From the NCBI RefSeq assembly GCF_000422465.1, contig NZ_KE383845.1:108241-172240 (forward strand): a DNA stretch of 64,000 nucleotides, read 5' to 3'. The stretch's first letter is position 1. Each line of letters starts with the position of its first letter. Of this stretch, positions 1-7,317 are shown in pieces. Made by a program: the position numbers and the translations under genes. The notes under the pieces are model-generated. The model had not been told where the DNA came from and did not search any database. It worked only from the letters and a program-made list of their open reading frames with translations. The stretch is from Paenibacillus harenae DSM 16969 (GTDB lineage Bacteria; Bacillota; Bacilli; Paenibacillales; Paenibacillaceae).

Positions 1-746
1 TTCAATACAAATCGTCTGATAACCTCCGCTACGCCATGTTCGTCATTCGTCAGCGTAACAAAATTCGCGGCTTCCTTCACCGCGTCCTGCGCGTTCCCCA
101 TCGCGACGCCAAGTCCCGCTTCGCGTATGGCGGCGATGTCGTTCAGGCTGTCTCCTACGGCAATAACCTCCGAAAGTCCGATGTTAAGAAGTCCGCAAAG
201 CTCGCGAATGGCGGTTGCCTTCGAGACCCCCTTCGGATTCAGCTCGAGATTCGACGGCGACGAATTCGTAATTTCAAGCGCATCCCAGCTTTGCACTTCG
301 GCCAGCAGTTGCTCCCTAATGCTGTCATCCTCCGTATAATAACCGAATTTCAGCCAATGATGGGCATCATAGTCGCCGGCAGGAGTGATCCATTTTTCTT
401 TGTTATAAATATCATCCGTCGAATAAGCCCAAAACCAGGGCTCCTCATGCTTCAGCGCCAGCTCATGCAGCCTCTGCACGTACACCGGGCTTAAATGCGT
501 CCGCTTATGCAGCACATGCGGCCGGTGCCAGATCTCGCTGCCGTTTACCGTAATCATCGGCGTATCCAGCTTTAATTGCTCGGCATATGGCAGCGCGCTG
601 CGAAAGCCCCGGCCGGTCGAGAAGATGACGATGACGCCGGCGTCCAGCGCCTTCTGAATCCATTCCGCATTTTCCCGGCTAATCTCCGACTGCTCATTCA
701 GAAGCGTCCCGTCCATATCGAGCGCTACCAGTTTGTAATCTCCCAA
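1..746 (-). CDS. Cof-type HAD-IIB phosphatase (3' end outside window)
   Basis: Sugar-phosphate type HAD hydrolase of the Cof/YwpJ group, cytosolic. The first residues contain motif I (DMDGTL, about residues 9-14), then STGRG (motif II) near residue 38, and GDSLNDIAAI (motif IV, Mg-binding acidic residues) near the end of the visible part. About 248 codons are in the window and the family is usually 260-290 residues, so only the last few residues are lost at base 1. The start is TTG at 746, chosen because AAGGAGG lies at 754-760 and motif I begins a few residues later; no ATG is as well placed. The substrate cannot be read from sequence. Confidence 0.9.
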   Translation of the reverse strand, partial: MGDYKLVALDMDGTLLNEQSEISRENAEWIQKALDAGVIVIFSTGRGFRSALPYAEQLKLDTPMITVNGSEIWHRPHVLHKRTHLSPVYVQRLHELALKHEEPWFWAYSTDDIYNKEKWITPAGDYDAHHWLKFGYYTEDDSIREQLLAEVQSWDALEITNSSPSNLELNPKGVSKATAIRELCGLLNIGLSEVIAVGDSLNDIAAIREAGLGVAMGNAQDAVKEAANFVTLTNDEHGVAEVIRRFVL

Positions 747-813
747 TATTGTGCCTCCTTACAAGGTGACTCGCAAGCGTTCGTTTACGAAATCATTAGC
801 ATATGTTACTAGT

Positions 814-905
814 AAATCATTTTAGCACATTCAAGTCAGATTCCAAACGACCGTCATTCACAAGAATGAGCAAGCTTTCGCCGGTCAGCGTCAGCTTGCT
901 CATCC
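814..905 (-). terminator. Hairpin downstream of the solute-binding protein gene
   Basis: An 11-bp perfect inverted repeat (ATGAGCAAGCT and its complement) at about 867-877 and 893-903 lies just past the stop codon at 938. The following T-tract on the minus strand is poor (TTCTTG), so termination is inferred from position more than from a textbook sequence. Confidence 0.4.
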
Positions 906-937
906 ATTGTGTCATTCTCTTGCAATTGAAAAAAATA

Positions 938-2368
938 TTAGGAGGAAGCGTTGCCGGATTCCCCTCCCGAACCCTGCTTATCGGTACTCTCGTCAGCAGG
1001 ATCCTCCTTCAGCAGCAGCTCCTGCCCCTTTACCTGCAGCAGCTCGAGCGCTTCATCCAGCCCGGCCGTTCCGTCTTTTACCTTCTGCAGCTCCTGCCGG
1101 GCTGCCGTCGTGAATTCCATCCAGAAGTTTTCGGGCAGCTTGTCGTAATCCTTATAGGAGTCAAAGGTGCTCGGCTTCAAGCTGTAGAACGCCGCGTAAT
1201 TACGCTCTTCCTCATCCTTGATGTACTGCGTGCGCACGGGCATTCCGTTATAATTGTTTGATTTCGACTTAACCCTCGCATATTCGTCGCTCGTTACATA
1301 TTGCAGAAATTCCCAAGCCGCTTCCTTGTTCGGCGAATCCGCGCTTACGGCCAGCAGGTTATGGAATTGCATCATGTTGCTTTGGTCCGGGTTCTGCATG
1401 CCCACGGGGACGGTAACAAGATCCCATTGCTTCACAACCTTGTCCTTCACGCGGTCATTCTCCGTCGCCTGCTTGATTTGATTAATATAGTTGTTGTCCC
1501 CGATCGCCATGGCAAGACGCCCGGAGATGAAAGGATCCCTTAACAAATAATCCTCATACGAGCTGCTCTCGCCCATCGCCTCGTGGCTCATGTTCTCGAA
1601 GTAAAGCGCGTTCGACTCATGCGCGTCAAGCGCCGTCTGGAAGGCATTCTTCCACGCATCCGAGTTAATAGTCATCTGCTTCTGCGCGGCATTTACATAA
1701 TTGATGCCGTCTGCGGCCGCCAGCATGCTAGCCATTTCGAACAGATCGTCGGAGTAGCCCATCTTTAATCCATATATCCGATCCTTCGCGTCACCTTCGG
1801 TCGGGAAGCGTCGTGCCAGCTGAAGGACCTCGTTCCAGCTCATCTTATCGGTCGGGTACTCGATCTGGAATTGATCGAACAACTCCTTATTGTAGAACAA
1901 CACTTGGCTGTAGAAGTTCGGCGTAAGTCCGTATACTTTGCCGCCGCCCAGCTCTCTCAAATAATCGAGCATGCCGGGAATCAGACCTTCCGTGTCATAC
2001 TTCTCTTTCTCCATCACGGAATCAAGCTCGTACAGCTTGCCGTCCGCGGACAGCGTTCTGTACTGCTCCTGGCCCAGCATCACGATATCCGGCTTCTCCT
2101 CGTCAATAAATTTCAAGGTCGCCGCATTGTAGTCCGTCGTTTCATCCCTATACATATTTTGCGTCGATACGACCTCGATCTCAACGTCCGGGTGCAGCGC
2201 CGAGAACAGCATGCCATATTGGTCAAAGAAAGACCCTTCATCATAATACATGACGCGGAGCGCCGATTGCCCGTTCTGGGGCTCCTTGCTGCCCGGACCG
2301 AAGCTGCAGCCTGTCATCACAATCGTAAGGATAAGCGCCGGCATCATAAATTTAAACCATGATTTCAT
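938..2368 (-). CDS. ABC transporter extracellular solute-binding lipoprotein
   Basis: A 476-residue sugar-type (family 1) solute-binding protein anchored to the outer face of the membrane. The N-terminus has a lipoprotein signal ending in VMTGC (Cys21 is the expected lipidated residue), followed by the usual two-lobed fold and a Ser/Gly-rich tail (GSGGESGNASS). No permease or ATPase gene of the sugar type adjoins it: the neighbours are a HAD phosphatase and a manganese-type ABC operon on the same strand. It must therefore share permeases encoded elsewhere or act as a sensor. A GGAG-type ribosome site precedes the ATG at 2368. Ligand unknown. Confidence 0.88.
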   Translation of the reverse strand: MKSWFKFMMPALILTIVMTGCSFGPGSKEPQNGQSALRVMYYDEGSFFDQYGMLFSALHPDVEIEVVSTQNMYRDETTDYNAATLKFIDEEKPDIVMLGQEQYRTLSADGKLYELDSVMEKEKYDTEGLIPGMLDYLRELGGGKVYGLTPNFYSQVLFYNKELFDQFQIEYPTDKMSWNEVLQLARRFPTEGDAKDRIYGLKMGYSDDLFEMASMLAAADGINYVNAAQKQMTINSDAWKNAFQTALDAHESNALYFENMSHEAMGESSSYEDYLLRDPFISGRLAMAIGDNNYINQIKQATENDRVKDKVVKQWDLVTVPVGMQNPDQSNMMQFHNLLAVSADSPNKEAAWEFLQYVTSDEYARVKSKSNNYNGMPVRTQYIKDEEERNYAAFYSLKPSTFDSYKDYDKLPENFWMEFTTAARQELQKVKDGTAGLDEALELLQVKGQELLLKEDPADESTDKQGSGGESGNASS

Positions 2369-2510
2369 ATGTAGTCCCCTGCTCCTCTATTCGAATTATT
2401 GTGAATCCGTATGGTACCGCCTTCTCCCTCCTTCTTTTCCAATTGCTAACAAAACCAGTAAGTCCCAAATATAGTACGTTATTTACTTGGAAAATGTTTC
2501 ATTCCGCCAA

Positions 2511-2552
2511 TAAAAAGACATTTAAGCCGAAAAAGATCTCAGCTTAAATGTC
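2511..2552 (-). terminator. Rho-independent terminator of the metal ABC operon
   Basis: Perfect 11-bp inverted repeat (GACATTTAAGC at 2517-2527 against 2542-2552). On the minus strand it is followed by TTTTTA (2511-2516). It lies 44 bases past the stop codon of the last permease gene and closes the four-gene operon. Confidence 0.85.
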
Positions 2553-2595
2553 CAATTTACGAATCATATGGGGAATCAACACGATTTCCCGCGAT

Positions 2596-3468
2596 TCAAG
2601 AGGCAAGTCGGCGCAGCCGAAGCTTCTTGACAACAATTCCCTGCGTTGGAGAAAACAATAAGGCTGCCGCGAACAATACGCCCGCTGCGCATACCATGCA
2701 GCCCGCGATCGACGCGTCCAGCAGAGCGGCTGCGTAATACCCGATGAAGGTACTTGCTACGCCTGCCGCAACGCTCAGCATGATCATGACGCCCAGCCGG
2801 TCCGTCAGCAAATAAGCGGTGGATGCCGGAATGATTAGCAGGCCGACGACAAGAATCGCGCCGACGCTCTCGAACGAGCTGACCGTAGCCATCGATACGA
2901 GACCCATCAGAAGATAATGAAACGCCGCGGCCGGTATTCCGATCGCAGCCGCCAGCGCGGGGTCAAAAGCGCACAGCTTGAACTGTTTGTAGAAAATCGT
3001 AATCACCGCAACAATAACGAGCAAGGTAAAGCCAAGCAGCCATACCGCTTTCGGCCCCATATTCATGCCGCCAAGCTCCCATATGTTCCAATGCACATAT
3101 GCGATTTCACCATATAGAATCGCATCCTGGTCCAGATGAACCTGACGGGCGTATAAGCTCACAAGCACGACCCCGATCGCGAACAAAGCGGTGAATACTA
3201 CGCCGATCGAAGCGTCGGATTGAATGCCGCTGTTCTGGAACATCTGAATCAGAAAGGTCGTCAACAAACCAAAAACAAGCGCCGCGAACATCATAAGCAG
3301 CGAATCTCTTGACCCGCTGAGCAGGAAGGCGATGACGATGCCCGGCATGACGGAATGACTGATGGCATCGCCGATCATGGCCATTTTGCGCAATACGAGA
3401 AATACGCCTAGAATGCCGCAGCAGCTGGCGACCAGAGCGCCCGTAAGCAATATCCAAAACTCGCTCAT
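2596..3468 (-). CDS. mntD: Metal (Mn/Zn family) ABC transporter permease, second subunit
   Basis: A 290-residue integral membrane subunit of the ABC-3 family (TroC/TroD, MntC/MntD, ZnuB), with about eight to nine hydrophobic segments and the conserved central stretch CAFDPALAAAIGIP near the ATPase-contact region. It is the last gene of a substrate-binding protein, ATPase, permease, permease operon, and its ATG overlaps the stop of the preceding permease by 4 bases (3465-3468), so translation is probably coupled. Two permease genes fit Mn-type TroABCD/MntABCD systems better than ZnuABC, which has one. The symbol is by family and gene order only. Confidence 0.88.
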   Translation of the reverse strand: MSEFWILLTGALVASCCGILGVFLVLRKMAMIGDAISHSVMPGIVIAFLLSGSRDSLLMMFAALVFGLLTTFLIQMFQNSGIQSDASIGVVFTALFAIGVVLVSLYARQVHLDQDAILYGEIAYVHWNIWELGGMNMGPKAVWLLGFTLLVIVAVITIFYKQFKLCAFDPALAAAIGIPAAAFHYLLMGLVSMATVSSFESVGAILVVGLLIIPASTAYLLTDRLGVMIMLSVAAGVASTFIGYYAAALLDASIAGCMVCAAGVLFAAALLFSPTQGIVVKKLRLRRLAS

Positions 3469-4406
3469 AATGCCGCCTCCTTCTTCACGCTTCCCTGGGC
3501 GTGCAGCTCGGTGTCCCGGTTAAAGCGCCGCTTCGCTTTCCGTCTCATCAGGCGTTTGGCTACGAGACCGCGCTTTGGCCCGAAAAGAACGGAAATGCCG
3601 AATAGCATGGTCGCCGCCAGCACGGTTACGGGACCTGTCGGCAAATTCGATACGGACGCGCTGATCCAGGTGCCAGCCGCTCCGCTTGCCGCCCCGATCA
3701 AGCCGGATAGGATAACCATCAGTCCGAGCCGGTCCGTCCAATACCTTGCCGATACGGCCGGCGTAATTAGAAGAGCTGCAACGAGCACGACGCCAACCGC
3801 CTGAATGCCGGCCACAACGGCGACAACGATCAGAAACATCAGCAGCTGCTCGAGAAAAGCGACCGGATAGCCGATCCCCCGCGCAAAGCCGGGATCGAAG
3901 GAAATGATTTTAAACTGTTTGAACAACAAAGCACACACCGATATCAGCAGACCGCATACGATCGTCATCGCCACCACGTCCGAAGCGATCATGGAAGCGG
4001 CCTGACCGAACATGAACTTATCCAGACCAGATTGATTTCCGTAATTACCATGCTGGATGAACGTCAGCAGCACGATCCCGAGTCCGAAAAATCCTGAAAG
4101 CACGATCCCCATCGCGGCATCCTGCTTAAGCTTGGAGTTCCGGGTAATGTACCCGATCCCGAGGGTCGCCGCGAGGCCGGCGATACCGGCTCCAATAAGG
4201 AACAGCCCGATGGACTTCACGCCTGTCAGCATAAAGGCGATACAAATGCCCGGCAGAGCGGCATGAGCAAGCGTGTCGCCCATTAAGCTTTGCTTGCGCA
4301 GATACGAGAAGCATCCAATAACCCCGCTGCTTAAGCCGAGCAAGGTGCAGCCGAGAAAGATCCACTGCATATTCGGATCGGCAAGCATGGACAAGATTTT
4401 ATCCAT
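3465..4406 (-). CDS. mntC: Metal (Mn/Zn family) ABC transporter permease, first subunit
   Basis: A 313-residue ABC-3 family permease with eight or nine hydrophobic spans; ISFDPGFARGIGYP is the conserved cytoplasmic loop that also occurs in its partner as CAFDPALAAAIGIP, so the two are paralogues forming a heterodimer. A basic, hydrophilic tail (RRKAKRRFNRD) ends the protein. It starts 3 bases after the ATPase stop codon and overlaps the next permease by 4 bases. Predicted to carry Mn2+ (or Zn2+/Fe2+) across the membrane; the metal preference comes from the operon, not from this subunit. Confidence 0.88.
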   Translation of the reverse strand: MDKILSMLADPNMQWIFLGCTLLGLSSGVIGCFSYLRKQSLMGDTLAHAALPGICIAFMLTGVKSIGLFLIGAGIAGLAATLGIGYITRNSKLKQDAAMGIVLSGFFGLGIVLLTFIQHGNYGNQSGLDKFMFGQAASMIASDVVAMTIVCGLLISVCALLFKQFKIISFDPGFARGIGYPVAFLEQLLMFLIVVAVVAGIQAVGVVLVAALLITPAVSARYWTDRLGLMVILSGLIGAASGAAGTWISASVSNLPTGPVTVLAATMLFGISVLFGPKRGLVAKRLMRRKAKRRFNRDTELHAQGSVKKEAAL

Positions 4407-4409
4407 CGC

Positions 4410-5216
4410 TTACTCACCCTTCCCGCTAGGCGGCGGCGACTGAAGATTACGGTCAAGAAAAGCCAGCCTTCCGCCGTAGGTTCGCTGCAGGTGCTCCTGA
4501 GTAAAGGTTTGCGCCGTCGGCCCGTAAGCCTGCAGCTCCACATTCAGCAGCAGGACGGAGTCGAAATAATCCTGCACCGTCGCAAGATCGTGATGAACGA
4601 CGATGACCGTTTTCCCTTGAAGCTTCAGCTCCTGCAGCAGCGTAATAATCGCTTTCTCCGTCGCGGCGTCAACGCCTGCGAACGGTTCATCCATGAAATA
4701 CAGCTTTGCATCCTGCGCTAAAGCCCGCGCCAGAAATACGCGCTGCTGCTGTCCGCCCGACAGCTGGCTAATCTGCCTGTCGGCATAATCGGCCATGCCG
4801 ACCTTGCTTAAGCATTCAACGGCAATCGCTTTTTCTTTCGCTCCGGGGCGGCGGAACCACCCCAGATGACCGTACCTGCCCATCAGCACCACATCCAGCG
4901 CATTCGTCGGAAAATCCCAGTCGACCGATTCGCGCTGCGGCACATAGCCGATAAGCTTCCGCTGCTGCTTATAAGATTTCCCGTAGACGAGAACCTCTCC
5001 GCCAATCGATGGAATAAGGCCAAGCGCCGCCTTCATTAGCGTCGACTTCCCCGCGCCGTTCGGACCGATGACGCCGATCAGCTCGCCTTCCTTTACTTCA
5101 AACGATACGTTCCGGAGCACCGGCTTCTTCTGATAGGCCACGCTTAAACCCCGGATAGCCAGCGGTGCCACCGTATTCGTATGCTGCGCTGCGGCAGTTG
5201 TCGTAACATTCATCAT
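4410..5216 (-). CDS. mntB: Metal ABC transporter ATP-binding protein
   Basis: A 268-residue ABC ATPase with Walker [10 protein letters not shown] (about residues 53-61), the Q-loop [11 protein letters not shown] (the ESVDWDFP form is typical of the Mn/Zn family), signature LSGGQQQ, Walker B LYFMDEP and switch His in VHHD. It powers the two permeases encoded downstream and sits 30 bases after the binding-protein gene. The first 17 or so residues ([17 protein letters not shown]) look like a non-conserved extension, and the second Met is an equally possible start. Confidence 0.9.
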   Translation of the reverse strand: MMNVTTTAAAQHTNTVAPLAIRGLSVAYQKKPVLRNVSFEVKEGELIGVIGPNGAGKSTLMKAALGLIPSIGGEVLVYGKSYKQQRKLIGYVPQRESVDWDFPTNALDVVLMGRYGHLGWFRRPGAKEKAIAVECLSKVGMADYADRQISQLSGGQQQRVFLARALAQDAKLYFMDEPFAGVDAATEKAIITLLQELKLQGKTVIVVHHDLATVQDYFDSVLLLNVELQAYGPTAQTFTQEHLQRTYGGRLAFLDRNLQSPPPSGKGE

Positions 5217-5246
5217 GACACGTCCTTTCCCGGCTTTCTTCCCGTT

Positions 5247-6203
5247 TTATTTCAAAGCGGCTACAATCGTATCCACATTGTGCTTTACCATGCCGATATA
5301 AGTGCCCTCTTCCGTTCCTTCGTCGCCCATTGCATCGGAGAACAGCTCGCCGCCGATTACAACCTTATGCCCTAATTGACGCGCGCCTTCGATGACCGAT
5401 TCTATCGACTTTTTTGGAACGCTGGATTCGATGAACACCGCTTTAATCTTGTTCTCCACCAAATAATCGCGAAGCTTGCTGACGTCCTTCGAGCCGTATT
5501 CCGACATCGTATTCATGCCCTGCAGCCCCGTAACCGTCATCCCGTATGCTTCGCCGAAATAACCGAAAGCGTCATGCGCCGTTACGAGTATCCGGCTCTT
5601 CTCCGGTATAAGGGCGATCTGCTCCTTCGCATACCGGTCAAGCTCCTCAAGTTTCAGTATATACGCCGCAGCATGCTCCTTGTAATAATCGGCATGAGCC
5701 GGATCCTTCTCGGCAAGAGTATCCCGAATGACCTCCGTGGCGGATATCCAAAGCTTCACGTTGAACCATATATGCGGATCATGCGAGCCCGTTTCTTGGT
5801 CTGGAGCCGCATGCAGCTGCTCTTCCTTCAAGTAAGAGGATACCGCCACCGTCGGCTTTCTTGTCTCCAGCGCTTCGAACATCTCCGCCATTTTGCCTTC
5901 CAGGTGAAGCCCGTTATAGAAAATAATGTCCGCGCCGTCCAGCTTCTTCACATCGCCCTGAGAAGCCTTGTATAGATGGGGGTCGATACCCGCACCCATT
6001 AATCCGCTGACCTCGACGTATTCGCCGCCTACCTCCCGGACGACATCCGCAATCATCCCCGTCGTCGCCGTAACCGTCAGCTTGCCGCCGCTGCCGGTTT
6101 CTTGGCTGCCGCAGGCACTGGTTGCGATGGCTGCCGCCGCCAGAAAGATTATCGTCATAATGAACCGCCGGATCGCCGAATTTGTCTTGAATTTTTTACG
6201 CAT
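5247..6203 (-). CDS. mntA: Metal ABC transporter substrate-binding lipoprotein, Mn type
   Basis: A 318-residue cluster A-I (TroA/PsaA/MntA) binding protein. A signal peptide with lipobox AIATSAC precedes the mature protein. The four expected metal ligands are visible in order: His in GIDPHLY, His in HDPHIWF, Glu in VFIESSVPKKS, and Asp in the ELFSDAMGDEG segment. Glu as third ligand with the FIESSV context is the pattern of manganese binders (PsaA, MntA), whereas zinc binders of this family have His there and usually a His-rich loop, which is absent. It is the first gene of the operon, with RBS GGGAGG upstream of the ATG at 6203. Confidence 0.9.
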   Translation of the reverse strand: MRKKFKTNSAIRRFIMTIIFLAAAAIATSACGSQETGSGGKLTVTATTGMIADVVREVGGEYVEVSGLMGAGIDPHLYKASQGDVKKLDGADIIFYNGLHLEGKMAEMFEALETRKPTVAVSSYLKEEQLHAAPDQETGSHDPHIWFNVKLWISATEVIRDTLAEKDPAHADYYKEHAAAYILKLEELDRYAKEQIALIPEKSRILVTAHDAFGYFGEAYGMTVTGLQGMNTMSEYGSKDVSKLRDYLVENKIKAVFIESSVPKKSIESVIEGARQLGHKVVIGGELFSDAMGDEGTEEGTYIGMVKHNVDTIVAALK

Positions 6204-6256
6204 TGTAAAAACCTCCCGAATCTCGTTATTGGTTTATATGCCCTACAGTTTGCCCT

Positions 6257-6290
6257 TATGAATCTTATTTTGCCATATGAATCTTATTTT
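6257..6290 (-). promoter_or_regulatory. Tandem 15-base repeats in the mnt operon leader, operator-like
   Basis: The same 15 bases (TATGAATCTTATTTT on the plus strand) occur at 6257-6271 and 6276-6290, a period of 19, each preceded by GCC(C); TTTGCCC at 6249 and TTTGCCA at 6269 extend the likeness. They lie 54-87 bases upstream of the mntA start codon, just downstream of a good promoter. TTTGCC is reminiscent of MntR half-sites, but the regulator is inferred. Confidence 0.5.
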
Positions 6291-6309
6291 ACCGAAGGCC
6301 TTTTTTTTA

Positions 6310-6339
6310 ATAATACACAAAAATGTTTCTCTAGTGCAA
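6310..6339 (-). promoter_or_regulatory. Sigma-A promoter of the mnt operon
   Basis: On the minus strand, -35 TTGCAC (6334-6339) and -10 TATTAT (6310-6315) are 18 bases apart, giving transcription from about 6303. The tandem repeats at 6257-6290 then lie at roughly +13 to +46, where a bound repressor would block elongation. Confidence 0.6.
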
Positions 6340-6360
6340 CATTTATTTTTTAAATGGCTG

Positions 6361-6395
6361 CGAAAAGAAAAAACTGCCGAGAATTTCTCGACAGT
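6361..6395 (-). terminator. Terminator of the cupin gene
   Basis: Inverted repeat ACTGCCGAGAA (6373-6383) with TTCTCGACAGT (6385-6395), one G-T pair, followed on the minus strand by TTTTTTCTTTT. It lies 32 bases after the cupin stop codon and isolates that gene from the mnt operon. Confidence 0.85.
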
Positions 6396-6426
6396 CTGCG
6401 TTCCTATCCATCTACCGGCTTACTCG

Positions 6427-7083
6427 TTATTCAGCGGCTATTGACCGATGCGAATGGCCATACGCTTGGGGATGATGGGGATGATGGGGAAGATGGGGTT
6501 GATTCCCATACGCCGGGTTGACCGCCGCTTGACCTTGGACCTGACCCTGCATACAACCGCTGGGCGGTCCGATGAACACCGTTTGCTTTATAGGCGACAG
6601 CGCATCCTTCACTTTCGCTTCATCGAGGCAGTAAGTGTGGGCAAGCACGCTTGCAGGCGTCAAACGAAGCAGATCGGAGCCGCCGATGAATTCCGGAATC
6701 GGAGCGTCGAATACGGCCAATATATGGGTGTTGTCGACGGTAGCCATCTCATAATGCCACCATCCCTGAGGCACGCTGGCGACTTGCCCGGGATGAATGA
6801 GATAATTAAGAAGCTCTTTCGTAAACGGGTTAATCAGGGAAACGAGCACCGCACCGGAAATACAATAAACTAATTCCGAAGCGTTTTGATGAATATGCGG
6901 CTCGACGACATTGCCTTCACTCAAATAAATGTCCAGCAAGGACATGTTTCCTAATGTGTTTAGCTGTGCGATGGAGAGAACATTAATATAATTCCGGTTA
7001 TCCTTTTTGAATAAAGTGCTATTGTTTAGGTCATATGCAAACCGGACGGATGGTGAAGAATAGTCCATATATGAAACCGCCAT
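6427..7083 (-). CDS. Cupin-domain protein with His-rich tail
   Basis: A 218-residue soluble protein. Residues about 30-150 form a single cupin barrel: motif 1 has EPHIHQNASEL (two His and a Glu of the metal site) and motif 2 contains PQGWWHYEM. The tail after about residue 175 is low-complexity and His/Pro-rich (HLPHHPHHPQ, then HSH), a plausible metal-binding appendage. There is no signal peptide or membrane span. It is monocistronic: a strong terminator follows and about 230 bases of non-coding sequence precede. Oxalate decarboxylase-like and spore-associated cupins are the nearest families I recognise; the substrate is unknown. Confidence 0.8.
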   Translation of the reverse strand: MAVSYMDYSSPSVRFAYDLNNSTLFKKDNRNYINVLSIAQLNTLGNMSLLDIYLSEGNVVEPHIHQNASELVYCISGAVLVSLINPFTKELLNYLIHPGQVASVPQGWWHYEMATVDNTHILAVFDAPIPEFIGGSDLLRLTPASVLAHTYCLDEAKVKDALSPIKQTVFIGPPSGCMQGQVQGQAAVNPAYGNQPHLPHHPHHPQAYGHSHRSIAAE

Positions 7084-7249
7084 TTCAACAATCTTCCCTT
7101 CACATCATAGGCTGTTGACTCACTCGATATCTTATGAAGTTTTAATGGAGTGCGTTACCAATTCGCTGACTGTAGGAATCCGACCCTGGGGGGCCGACAA
7201 AATGAATGAAGCTGTTGCGGGGAGGACCTGATTCGAAATCATGGTACGA

Positions 7250-7305
7250 AAGTAAAAATAAAAGAGCTGATCCAACCATAGATCGCTCTACAGTCGAATC
7301 AGCCC
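7250..7305 (-). terminator. Terminator of the PBP operon
   Basis: Ten paired bases (GAGCTGATCC at 7264-7273 with GAATCAGCCC at 7296-7305, including G-T pairs) enclose a loop of about 22 bases; on the minus strand TTTTATTTTTA follows. It lies 13 bases past the penicillin-binding protein stop codon. Confidence 0.7.
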
Positions 7306-7317
7306 TACATTTAGAAA

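Noticed and set aside
817-903. Minus-strand 28-codon reading frame (MSKLTLTGESLLILVN...) downstream of the orphan binding-protein gene
   Set aside because: It coincides with the hairpin at 867-903, has no ribosome site, and no known family fits. A terminator is the simpler reading.
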